Positions 23,335 to 31,172 of a DNA stretch of 64,000 bases are shown here, one piece after another. Under the pieces are notes generated by a model, which was not told where the DNA came from, did no database searches, and saw nothing but the letters and a program-made list of their open reading frames with translations. Each line of letters begins with the position of its first letter. The stretch's first letter is position 1. The position numbers were made by a program, and so were the translations under genes. The stretch is from positions 62,001 to 126,000 of the forward strand of contig CAMAUX010000002.1 of assembly GCA_945861435.1 (NCBI GenBank), written 5' to 3'. This DNA is from Chthoniobacter flavus. GTDB taxonomy: Bacteria > Verrucomicrobiota > Verrucomicrobiia > Chthoniobacterales > Chthoniobacteraceae.

Positions 23335-24198
23335 GTGGAGCGGCGGTTGGTGCCCTCAATGGAGATGAATAAGGCAGAGCACGTGCAAATGAAGGAGTCG
23401 GATTCATTGGAGCGGAAGGTGGCGGCGATGAGTGTGCTTTTGGAGGCGCATGCGCCCTTGGTTGTTGCCTATAGCGGGGGGGTCGACAGTGCGTACCTGT
23501 TGGCGCAGGGGCATCGGATTTTGGGGCGTGGAATGCTGGGGGTGATCGCCGACAGTGCGAGTCTTCCCAGACAGGCGTTGGCCGACGCGTTGGCGCTGGC
23601 TCGTTCGCTGGGCGCGGAGGTGGAGGTGGTGAAGACCGGGGAACTGGACAACCCCGAGTATGCTGCGAATCCCGTGAACCGGTGCTATTTCTGCAAGGCG
23701 GAGCTTTTCACCCGGTTGGACGAATTGGCGAGGGGGCGGGGGTTCCGCGCGATTGCGTACGGGGAGAACGCGGATGACCTGCGTAGTGTGCGTCCGGGCC
23801 GTCTGGCGGCCGAGGAGTTCTCCGTGCTTGCACCGTTGAAGGAGGCGGGGCTGGGGAAGGAGGAGATCCGTGCACTCTCCCGCCGACTGGGCCTGCCCAC
23901 GGCGGATGCGCCTGCGCAGCCGTGCCTGAGTTCGCGGATCCCGCATGGCACTCCGGTGACGGTGGACGCCCTTGCGATGGTGGAAAAGGGCGAGGCGTTC
24001 CTGAGGGGGCTTGGCTTCCGAGTATTTCGTGTGCGGCACATGGTCCAGCAAGGGGGGGGGGCGACTGCGCGGGTGCAGGTGGCGCTGGAGGAGATGGGCA
24101 GGCTGGAGGGGTTGCAGGAGGGGGTGCTGGGGGCCGGGTTGGCGACGGCTGGCTACGCGGCTGTGGAAATCGACCCTGCGGGATACCGGGTGTCCTGA
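23335..24198 (+). CDS. larE: LarE-like ATP-dependent sulfur transferase
   Basis: A GTG start at 23335 directly follows the previous stop and has AGGAGG 17 bp upstream; it gives 287 residues. Starts at 23359 or 23392 are also possible. LarE is the PP-loop enzyme that sacrifices a Cys sulfur to build the nickel-pincer cofactor of lactate racemase-type enzymes. Motifs seen: PP-loop AYSGGVDSAYL, NRCYFCKAELF, and PCLSSRIPHG (the Cys that supplies sulfur in LarE is in PCLxSRxP). No larB, larC or larA gene is in the window, so the cofactor pathway is either encoded elsewhere or this homologue has another target. Confidence 0.88.
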   Translation: MERRLVPSMEMNKAEHVQMKESDSLERKVAAMSVLLEAHAPLVVAYSGGVDSAYLLAQGHRILGRGMLGVIADSASLPRQALADALALARSLGAEVEVVKTGELDNPEYAANPVNRCYFCKAELFTRLDELARGRGFRAIAYGENADDLRSVRPGRLAAEEFSVLAPLKEAGLGKEEIRALSRRLGLPTADAPAQPCLSSRIPHGTPVTVDALAMVEKGEAFLRGLGFRVFRVRHMVQQGGGATARVQVALEEMGRLEGLQEGVLGAGLATAGYAAVEIDPAGYRVS

Positions 24199-24337
24199 GG
24201 GCGGACGCTCGGGTTTGTGGTGGGTTTGTGGTGGGGAGAAAACCTTGGACAAATTTCGGCTGCCCAATAACGTCCTCGTCCCCAGTTTTCCCCGGGCGGA
24301 CTAATCCGGGGCAGTCAATAATCATCCAACGCAACCT

Positions 24338-24688
24338 ATGAATTTTTCAACCCTTCTCGTGCTTGCCCAGACGGACGCCGCAGCGCCAGCCACGCCGCCG
24401 GCGGGAGCGAACATGATGGTCATGATGGCCTTCTTTTTTGTGATGATGTACTTCCTGATGATTCGTCCGCAGCAGAAGCGGCAGAAGGAGTTGGCGGCGC
24501 AGATTGCGTCAACGAAGACAGGGGACAAGGTGGTCACTTCCGGCGGGATTCACGGGATCATTGCCAACGTGAAGGACAAGACGTTCACGCTGAAGGTGGC
24601 AGACAATGTGAAGATCGAGATCGACAAGTCGGCGATATCGACAGTGACCAAGAGTGCCGAGTCGTCCTCCCCGGAGGCGAGCGCATAA
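24338..24688 (+). CDS. yajC: Preprotein translocase subunit YajC
   Basis: 116 residues. One membrane helix at about 28-47 (MMVMMAFFFVMMYFLM) is followed by the family signature IRPQQKRQKELAAQIASTKTGDKVVTSGGIHG. The C-terminal domain is small and charged. YajC associates with SecDF and stimulates export through SecYEG. It sits 60 bp upstream of secDF, which is the standard arrangement. An imperfect GC hairpin (CCCCGG 24290-24295 with CCGGGG 24306-24311) lies just upstream and may end the larE transcript. Confidence 0.97.
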   Translation: MNFSTLLVLAQTDAAAPATPPAGANMMVMMAFFFVMMYFLMIRPQQKRQKELAAQIASTKTGDKVVTSGGIHGIIANVKDKTFTLKVADNVKIEIDKSAISTVTKSAESSSPEASA

Positions 24689-24748
24689 GCGAGGCGACTT
24701 ACTCCAACGTTTTTAAAATCTCTTCCGCAGCCCCCAATACCTCCTCAA

Positions 24749-27082
24749 ATGGCTCCCATTTGGACTTTCCTGTTCGGCCTAGCCCTGCTGGTGATTTTCG
24801 GTTGGTACTTTTTCACTGATAGCGATCGCACAAAGCGCGTGCTTGGCACGCTGCTGACGGTTCTCCTGATGGCGTTGTGTATCGCGCAGGTGAACCCGCC
24901 GCAGGAGCGCATCCAGCTTGGACTCGACCTGAAGGGAGGCACGTCCTTCCTGATCCGGCTGATGGAGCCGCAGAGTGAGACGGTGTCGGAGAGTGGGGAG
25001 AAGAAGGTGGAGAACCGGGAGATCACCACGAGCATGGTGGACCAGGCGGTGGAGGTGATCCGCAAGCGGGTGGACAAGTTGGGCACGAGCGAGCCGGTGA
25101 TCACTCCGCAGGGTAAGGATCGGATTTTGGTGCAGATTCCTGGATTGAGCACGGCGGCGCTTTCGGAGACGAGGGAGCAGTTGAGGAAGGTGGCGAAGCT
25201 GGAGTTCAAGATGGTGCATCCCGACAGTTCGGCGATGCTGGCCGGGAGCATGCCGCCTGATCCCGCCTACAAGCTGGAGACGCAGAAGGATGAGCGCAAT
25301 GGGCAGCCTTTCGAGGAGCAGTTATTCATCAAGAAGAAGGCCGATATTCCGGGTAGTATGGTGAGTGGTGCGTATGCGTTTTTCGACAAGGAGGGTTGGG
25401 GTGTGAGTCTGCGGTTTACGAAGGAGGGGGCGGACCTCTTCGGGAAGTTGACGGCGGAGAACGTCGGCAAGCGGTTCGCGATCATGCTGGATAATGCGGT
25501 GACGTCGGCGCCGGTGATCCGCGATGCGATTTACGGTGGGAGCGCGCAGATCACGGGGAGTTTCAGTGAGCAGCAGGCGCGTTCGCTGGCGAGTGTGCTG
25601 GAGAATCCGCTGCAGAATGAAGTGAAGATCGAGGAGGAGCGCAGCACCTCGGCGACCCTGGGGCAGGAAGCCGTGGAGAGCGGGTTTGCGGCCGGGTTGG
25701 TGGGGATTGCGATGACGCTGGTCTGCGTGATGCTGTACTATCGGTTTTCCGGCGTGGTGGCGAACATCGCGCTGGCGGTGAATGTGGTGCTGCTCTTCGG
25801 AGCGATGGTGATGTTTGGGACAGTGCTGACGCTGCCGGGTATGGCGGGGGTGATCCTCACCCTTGGCATGGCGGTGGATGCCAACGTGCTGGTCTACGAG
25901 CGGTTGCGGGAGGAGTTGGCGGAAGGCAAGTCGAACAAGGCGGCGGTGAGCGCCGCGTTTAGCAAGGCGTTTTCGGCGATCTTTGATTCGAACGTCACGA
26001 CGCTGATCACGGCGGTGATCCTTTTCTGGCAGGCGACTGGCCCTGTGAAGGGGTTTGCAGTGGCGCTGGCGATCGGGATTCTGGCGTCGATGTTCACGGC
26101 GCTGGTGGTGACGCGCAATCTGTTTGAGTGGGCGCTGCAGTGGGGTTTGCTGCGTCGGATCCGGCTCAGCAACCTGATTGGTGTGACGAACATCGATTTC
26201 ATGGGTAAGCGCCGCTACACGCTGGCTTTCTCGATCCTGATCATAGTGAGTTCGATAACTCTCTTCGTCGTGCGCGGTGAAAAGAACTTCGGCGTGGATT
26301 TCAAGGGGGGGGACCGCTTGGTGCTGGAAGCCACAAAGGCCAAGCCATCCGATGGAGATGTGCGCGCTGCGATCGCTCAGATAAGTCCGAAGATTGGTGA
26401 CTTCGTTGTTCAGACGGAGACCTCGGCCCAGAAGAGCTTCACTACCGTGCGTAGCCCGAAGGAGACCAGCGATGCCATCAGCGCGTACCTGATTGAGCAC
26501 CTGCCATCGGCTGGATTCCGTGTGGAGCAGTCCGACAAGGTGGGGAGCCTGGTGGGGCAGGAACTGGCGCGCAACTCACTGGTGGCGCTGGTTCTGGGGA
26601 TGTTGGGGATTCTGATTTTCGTGACGGTGCGGTTCGACTTCTCCTTTGCGATCGGGGCGCTTGTGGCGTTGTTGCATGATGTGATTATCACCGTGGGTGC
26701 TTTTGCGCTGTTCGAGCGGGAGCTCTCTTTGATCATCGTGGGAGCCGTGCTCACGATCGCCGGCTATTCCGTGAATGACACGATCGTCGTGTTCGACCGG
26801 ATTCGCGAGGGTATCCAGACTGGGCGGCGTGGGACGTTGCTGGAGATCCTGAATTTGAGCGTGAATGAGACTTTGAGCCGGACGCTGATCACGAGCGGCG
26901 TGATTTTGCTGACGACGGTGGGTCTGTATTTCTTTGGCGGTCCTGTGCTGAACGACTTTGCCTTTGCGATCTTGGTCGGTGTGTTGGTGGGAACCTATTC
27001 ATCGATCTTCGTTGCCGCACCGGTGGTGCTTTGGTGGTCCGGGTATAAGGGGCGCAAGAGTCCCAAGGCATCCGCGGCTTGA
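24749..27082 (+). CDS. secDF: Fused protein-export membrane protein SecDF
   Basis: 777 residues with SecD and SecF in one chain. The SecD half carries DLKGGTSFLIRL (usual DLQGGxxLxL), the P1 periplasmic domain, and six membrane helices (from about 310) including the TLPGMAGVILTLGMAVDANVL block with the proton-relay Asp. The SecF half begins near residue 480 with NFGVDFKGGDRLV and ends in six helices including YSVNDTIVVFDRIRE. SecDF uses the proton gradient to pull secreted proteins across the inner membrane. It pairs with YajC upstream. A fused SecDF occurs in several phyla. Confidence 0.97.
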   Translation: MAPIWTFLFGLALLVIFGWYFFTDSDRTKRVLGTLLTVLLMALCIAQVNPPQERIQLGLDLKGGTSFLIRLMEPQSETVSESGEKKVENREITTSMVDQAVEVIRKRVDKLGTSEPVITPQGKDRILVQIPGLSTAALSETREQLRKVAKLEFKMVHPDSSAMLAGSMPPDPAYKLETQKDERNGQPFEEQLFIKKKADIPGSMVSGAYAFFDKEGWGVSLRFTKEGADLFGKLTAENVGKRFAIMLDNAVTSAPVIRDAIYGGSAQITGSFSEQQARSLASVLENPLQNEVKIEEERSTSATLGQEAVESGFAAGLVGIAMTLVCVMLYYRFSGVVANIALAVNVVLLFGAMVMFGTVLTLPGMAGVILTLGMAVDANVLVYERLREELAEGKSNKAAVSAAFSKAFSAIFDSNVTTLITAVILFWQATGPVKGFAVALAIGILASMFTALVVTRNLFEWALQWGLLRRIRLSNLIGVTNIDFMGKRRYTLAFSILIIVSSITLFVVRGEKNFGVDFKGGDRLVLEATKAKPSDGDVRAAIAQISPKIGDFVVQTETSAQKSFTTVRSPKETSDAISAYLIEHLPSAGFRVEQSDKVGSLVGQELARNSLVALVLGMLGILIFVTVRFDFSFAIGALVALLHDVIITVGAFALFERELSLIIVGAVLTIAGYSVNDTIVVFDRIREGIQTGRRGTLLEILNLSVNETLSRTLITSGVILLTTVGLYFFGGPVLNDFAFAILVGVLVGTYSSIFVAAPVVLWWSGYKGRKSPKASAA

Positions 27083-27116
27083 GCTTTTGGGGCTAAGGCC
27101 GATGGGCTTGCCCCTT

Positions 27117-27180
27117 GGTCGGGATGGTCGGGATGGTCGGGATGGTCGGGATGGTTGAGAGGGTGGTTGAGAGGGTGGTT
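27117..27180. repeat. Tandem GGTCGGGAT x4 and GGTTGAGAGGGT x2
   Basis: Four exact copies of the 9-bp unit GGTCGGGAT (27117-27152) continue directly into two copies of GGTTGAGAGGGT (27153-27176) and a partial third. The array lies 35 bp after the secDF stop, in the 215-bp spacer before the FmdB gene. Confidence 0.95.
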
Positions 27181-27297
27181 GGGGATGGCTGGGATTTATT
27201 TGGTGGAGCAATCGGCCGGTAGCTCGCGGGTTGGTGATTGGGCTCGTGATTCCGATTGAGCGTGAGAGTCCTTGGGATTAGATATTGGGGCTGAATT

Positions 27298-27597
27298 ATG
27301 CCGACCTACGAATACCAGTGCGCAAAGTGCAAGAAGGGCTTTGAGGTCTTCCAGTCCATGAAGGACGACGCGCTCAAGACCTGCCCCAAGGACCTTTGCC
27401 AGCAGAAGACCTGGGGAAAGGGAAAGGTGGCTCGGCAGCTTGGCAGCGGGGCGGGTTTGATTTTCAAGGGATCCGGGTTCTACATCACCGACTATCGAAG
27501 CGAGGGGTATAAGGCGGCTGCGAGGAAGGATTCTTCTTCGGGCGGCGATGTTAAAAAGAGCGACAAGCCGGCCGGGGGAGCATCGGCCAAAAGCTGA
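27298..27597 (+). CDS. FmdB-family zinc ribbon protein
   Basis: 99 residues. It opens MPTYEYQCAKCKKGFEVFQSM, the standard start of the FmdB/CxxC-CxxC regulatory family, with a second Cys pair CPKDLC spaced wider than the usual CxxC. A Gly-rich stretch is followed by GSGFYITDYR, also typical. The last 25 residues are Ser/Lys-rich. These are small putative nucleic-acid or protein-binding zinc ribbons of uncertain function. The stop overlaps the start of the next gene by 1 bp (TGATG). Confidence 0.88.
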   Translation: MPTYEYQCAKCKKGFEVFQSMKDDALKTCPKDLCQQKTWGKGKVARQLGSGAGLIFKGSGFYITDYRSEGYKAAARKDSSSGGDVKKSDKPAGGASAKS

Positions 27598-28394
27598 TGG
27601 GGGAGCAAGTCCTGCCGTTGGAGTGCAAGGGTTGCGGGCACGTAAACGAGCAGGGCCGCATTTACTGCGGGCGTTGCGGGGTGAAGTTTATGAGTCCCGT
27701 GCCGGTGGGGCAAGGGGCCGGCGGGCCGGATTTTGGGAGGGCAGGGGACCATCTTCGGGCTGGGGTTAGGAGCGAGCAGCACCAACCATTGAAGCGAAAC
27801 CCAACGGTGGGTGTGGGCGGGAGCGGACGTTCGGTTGCTTTCAGGACTTTGATTTGGATGGTTCTGGTGATGATCGGCGGAGGGTTTCTTTTTCAGATGG
27901 GGCGGCGGCCGTTGGGTTTGCCTGAAGATTTGGTGTCGGCGGGTGAGGAGGCGAATTTTGGCGAGGTGCTCAGGAGTCAAGTAGAGGCGAAAGAGCCGCG
28001 GCGCTTCACAGTGAAGGAGGAGGTGATCAACGGGTATCTGACCAAACTTCGGGAGAGGTTTGTGGGTGTGGGGGGAGAAGGGATGAGGAGTGGAATCGTG
28101 CGGATCCGTTGCGAGCCGAGGTTTGGAAGGATCTGGGTGGAGCGTTGGGTTCTGGGGGTGCCTATTTATCTGGAGGCCGCCTACAGGTTGGAGTTTGAGC
28201 GCGATATTTTGCGTGCGCAGTTGGAGGGCGGCGCGGTTGGTCGGGTGCGTCTGCCTGCGTTTGCGGCTCATTGGTTTGAGCCGGCGTTCGAGCCTGTATG
28301 GGAGGTGCTTAAGGAGGATGTGGGAAGGATGCGAGGGATGCAGGCGGTGGTATTGGAGCGGGGGGGGGTCACACTGATCACGCGGGGGCGATGA
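27597..28394 (+). CDS. Membrane protein with N-terminal zinc ribbon, unknown function
   Basis: 265 residues. An N-terminal zinc ribbon has Cys pairs CKGC (about 10-13) and CGRC (about 24-27). A flexible linker follows, then one membrane helix near 85-103 (LIWMVLVMIGGGFLFQM) and an extracytoplasmic domain of about 150 residues rich in beta-strands (VIRIRCEPRFGRIWVERWVLG-like spacing). The fold is reminiscent of zinc-ribbon-anchored proteins that sense envelope signals, but I do not recognise the family. It starts 1 bp inside the FmdB gene stop and overlaps the next gene (ATGA), so it is part of a three-gene unit. Confidence 0.7.
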   Translation: MGEQVLPLECKGCGHVNEQGRIYCGRCGVKFMSPVPVGQGAGGPDFGRAGDHLRAGVRSEQHQPLKRNPTVGVGGSGRSVAFRTLIWMVLVMIGGGFLFQMGRRPLGLPEDLVSAGEEANFGEVLRSQVEAKEPRRFTVKEEVINGYLTKLRERFVGVGGEGMRSGIVRIRCEPRFGRIWVERWVLGVPIYLEAAYRLEFERDILRAQLEGGAVGRVRLPAFAAHWFEPAFEPVWEVLKEDVGRMRGMQAVVLERGGVTLITRGR

Positions 28395-29728
28395 GGTTCG
28401 GAGCATGGATGTTGGCGGTGTTGTTCTGCCTCGTGGGGGGGGGCGCCGCGCGTGGCGTGGATGTGCGGCAGCGCACCGTGAGTACCAGTGGCCAGTTCAT
28501 TGTGTACTGTGACGATAAGGAGCTGCGTTCGGAGGCGGCGAGTTTCTGCGAGGAGCTAAAGTCGGGCCTGCTGCGTACCTTGGGTGCAACGGATCAGTGG
28601 ACTATGCCTGTGGTGCTCAGATTGATGGATGCGCAGGCGGCGAGTTTCAGTCGCGGGGAAACCCGCCTTACGGAGACGCCTGATGGATGGCAGGTGGGTG
28701 TGGATTTTTGGTTCGGTCGTCTTACGGCTCGGGAGGGTCTGGACAAGTTGATTATCCGGGCCGTGTTGATGGAAATGATCTATCGGAGGCCTGGATCGGT
28801 GCGTGCGGGGGAGCCGTACCGTTTGCCGCCATGGTGGTTGGAGGATGGAGTGTTGTTGCTGAGGCGTCAGCGGGATGTGGGTTTGGACCCGGCGCCCTTC
28901 CGCGCCTTGATGCAAAGTCAGAAATTACCCTCGGTGGAGGGAGTGCTGTGTTCGGATCCCTCGCGAAAAATTTCGCGTACGGCGGCGGCGATGGATGCGT
29001 TGTTTGGCTACGCGCTCTTGAAGTTGCTGTTGGAGCAACCGGAGGGGCGTGCAGGGTTGGCGGGGCTGCTTAAGGGGTGGCCGGAGGAGGGGCTGGATCC
29101 GCTGGCTGCGTTGCATAGGTATTTTCCAGCGTTTGCAGCCTCACCTCTGGCACTGCAGAAGCTTTGGGCGCTGCACATTGCGCGTCTTGCTGCTGCTGAT
29201 CCGCACAATTTTATGGAAGCGTCAGAGACGGAAACCGAATTGCAACTGCTGCTTCGGCTGGAGATTCCGGTCGGAAAATACGGATCGAGCAAGGGATTCG
29301 ATCTTGCACAGTTTGCGGAATTCCTGCCGTTGGAAGGGGCCCGGCGAGTCCTGCAGGAAAAGCATGCGGCGCTCCTTGTGCTCGGGACGCGTGCGCACCC
29401 GCTTTTCCGGCCGATCATTGCGGACTATGAGCAGGTTTTCGCGTTGCTCGAGGCTGGTAGGACGGGCGGGATGGGGGAGCGTCTGGTGAAGATAAGCCAA
29501 TATCGGCGTGAGGTGCTGAGCCGTATGGACAAGATGAACGACCTCCTCAACTTCTATGAGGCTACGCAGATGAAGACGCGTAGTTCGGCGTTTGATGGGT
29601 ATTTGGAGGTGGCCAGAAGATTATCTGAGCTGGAGGTTTCGGAGGAGCAGCGCACGGTCGTGAACCGCATGCTGGACGAGTGGGAGGAGAAGATGCGCAA
29701 GGAGCGCGGGTCATCCGGGGGCCGCTGA
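28391..29728 (+). CDS. Secreted protein with degenerate gluzincin-like segment
   Basis: 445 residues with a signal peptide (about 1-21). Residues about 30-160 resemble the N-terminal region of peptidase-MA-like gluzincins: a conserved spacing of LIIRAVLMEMIY, then PPWWLEDGVLLL. In active relatives the first block holds HExxH and the second PxWLxEG. Here HExxH aligns with Met127-Glu-Met-Ile-Tyr131, so zinc binding is unlikely. The C-terminal half is helical. It overlaps the previous gene by 4 bp. The homology is suggestive only; a TPR-like all-alpha protein is an alternative. Confidence 0.6.
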   Translation: MRFGAWMLAVLFCLVGGGAARGVDVRQRTVSTSGQFIVYCDDKELRSEAASFCEELKSGLLRTLGATDQWTMPVVLRLMDAQAASFSRGETRLTETPDGWQVGVDFWFGRLTAREGLDKLIIRAVLMEMIYRRPGSVRAGEPYRLPPWWLEDGVLLLRRQRDVGLDPAPFRALMQSQKLPSVEGVLCSDPSRKISRTAAAMDALFGYALLKLLLEQPEGRAGLAGLLKGWPEEGLDPLAALHRYFPAFAASPLALQKLWALHIARLAAADPHNFMEASETETELQLLLRLEIPVGKYGSSKGFDLAQFAEFLPLEGARRVLQEKHAALLVLGTRAHPLFRPIIADYEQVFALLEAGRTGGMGERLVKISQYRREVLSRMDKMNDLLNFYEATQMKTRSSAFDGYLEVARRLSELEVSEEQRTVVNRMLDEWEEKMRKERGSSGGR

Positions 29729-29791
29729 GTGTTGGGTCGGTGAATCTTTTTGCGCTTTGAGCTGGGGAGGCACTACAGTGCGCGGCCATCG

Positions 29792-31099
29792 ATGAGAGTT
29801 TCCGACCTGCGCGACATCCTCCAGTACGTGCCTCGTTTTCGGGATCGTATTTTCGTGGTTGCGGTGGACGGGGAGGCGGTGGCTTCGACGAATTTCTCGA
29901 ACCTGCTTCTGGATCTCGCGGTGCTGCGGTCGCTGAGTATCAAGGTCATTTTGGTGCATGGGGCTGGATTGCAGATTGAGCAGCTTTGTCGAGAGCATGG
30001 GCTGGCGACGGCGGGGGCTGATGGGACGGGGCCGACGGACGATGCGATGCTGCGGCTGAGCATTGAGGCGAGCACCAACGTGATGAACGAGGTCATGCAG
30101 GGTTTGACCTCCGTGGACCTGCGGGCGGCTTACGCGAACGTGATTATTGCCCATCCGGCGGGTATTCTCGGGGGGATCGACCAGCTCAACACCGGCCGGG
30201 TGGAACGGGTGGACACGAAGCCCCTGCACCTCTTTCTCAACGAGGGCATCATCCCGGTAATTCCGTGCATTGGCTTTGATGGGGAGGGGCGCACGCTGCG
30301 GGTGAACTCCGACGGGATCGCGCTGGAGGTGGCCGAGGCAATGCAGGCGATGAAGATCCTGTTCCTCACCGCAGACGGACTGACGCTCAACGGCCATATT
30401 GTGCATCAGCTTTCGATTGCGGAGACCGAAGACCTTGTGCGCAAGCGCAGGGCACAGATTGAACCCAAGCTGCTTTCCAAGCTGGATCACGCGGCGAGGG
30501 CCTGTCGACAGGGGATTCCGAGAGTGCACTTGCTCAACGGCCACCAAGATGAGGCGCTCCTGACCGAGGTGTTCAGCCATGAGGGGGTGGGAACGATGGT
30601 GTACTCCAACGATTACCAGCAGGTGCGGCGGATTTTTAAGAAGGACGTGCGTGCGGTGATGGCGCTGATCCGGCAGTCGGTGCAGAACGAGGAGTTGGTG
30701 CGGCGGACTCGGGCGGACATCCTTGCCCAGTTGAACGACTACTGGGTGCTGGAGATCGACCGCACCTTGGTTGGGTGCGTGGCGGTCCATCTCTACCCGG
30801 AGCAGGGGATGGCGGAGCTCGCCTGTCTGTATGTGAAGAAGAATCAGGAGGGCCAGGGGCACGGTCGCAAGCTGATGACCTTTGCCGAGCAACTCGCGGC
30901 CGAGAAGGGCATGCGACAGATCTTTGCAGTCTCCACGCAGACTTATAATTTCTTCCAGCAGAAGGGCGGCTATTCCGAGGTTACTGCGGACGTGCTGCCT
31001 CCGGAACGTCTTCGGAAATGGGAGGCGAGCGGGCGGAAGTCCAAGGTGATCATCAAGTCCATGGTGGCGCAGGTTCCCATGGAGCCGCGTCGGGTTTGA
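29792..31099 (+). CDS. argA: N-acetylglutamate synthase-like acetyltransferase (ArgA type)
   Basis: The ATG at 29792 (MRVSDLRDILQYVPRFRD) gives 435 residues. An N-terminal amino acid kinase-like domain (about 20-285; KVILVHGAGLQIE, LTADGL) is followed by a C-terminal GNAT domain (about 290-430; LACLYVKKNQEGQGHGRKLM is the acetyl-CoA pyrophosphate loop). This is the layout of ArgA, which acetylates glutamate as the first arginine step. The kinase domain is regulatory in ArgA and lacks the acetylglutamate kinase Lys pattern. No other arg gene is in the window. The start at 29750 is not supported by family alignment. Confidence 0.9.
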   Translation: MRVSDLRDILQYVPRFRDRIFVVAVDGEAVASTNFSNLLLDLAVLRSLSIKVILVHGAGLQIEQLCREHGLATAGADGTGPTDDAMLRLSIEASTNVMNEVMQGLTSVDLRAAYANVIIAHPAGILGGIDQLNTGRVERVDTKPLHLFLNEGIIPVIPCIGFDGEGRTLRVNSDGIALEVAEAMQAMKILFLTADGLTLNGHIVHQLSIAETEDLVRKRRAQIEPKLLSKLDHAARACRQGIPRVHLLNGHQDEALLTEVFSHEGVGTMVYSNDYQQVRRIFKKDVRAVMALIRQSVQNEELVRRTRADILAQLNDYWVLEIDRTLVGCVAVHLYPEQGMAELACLYVKKNQEGQGHGRKLMTFAEQLAAEKGMRQIFAVSTQTYNFFQQKGGYSEVTADVLPPERLRKWEASGRKSKVIIKSMVAQVPMEPRRV

Positions 31100-31172
31100 G
31101 GCGGTGCGCTGCCTTCCGTTGGTGCGTCTGTCGCCTCCTTCCAGAAGCCAGTAAAAGCCCCCTCCAAACCTC

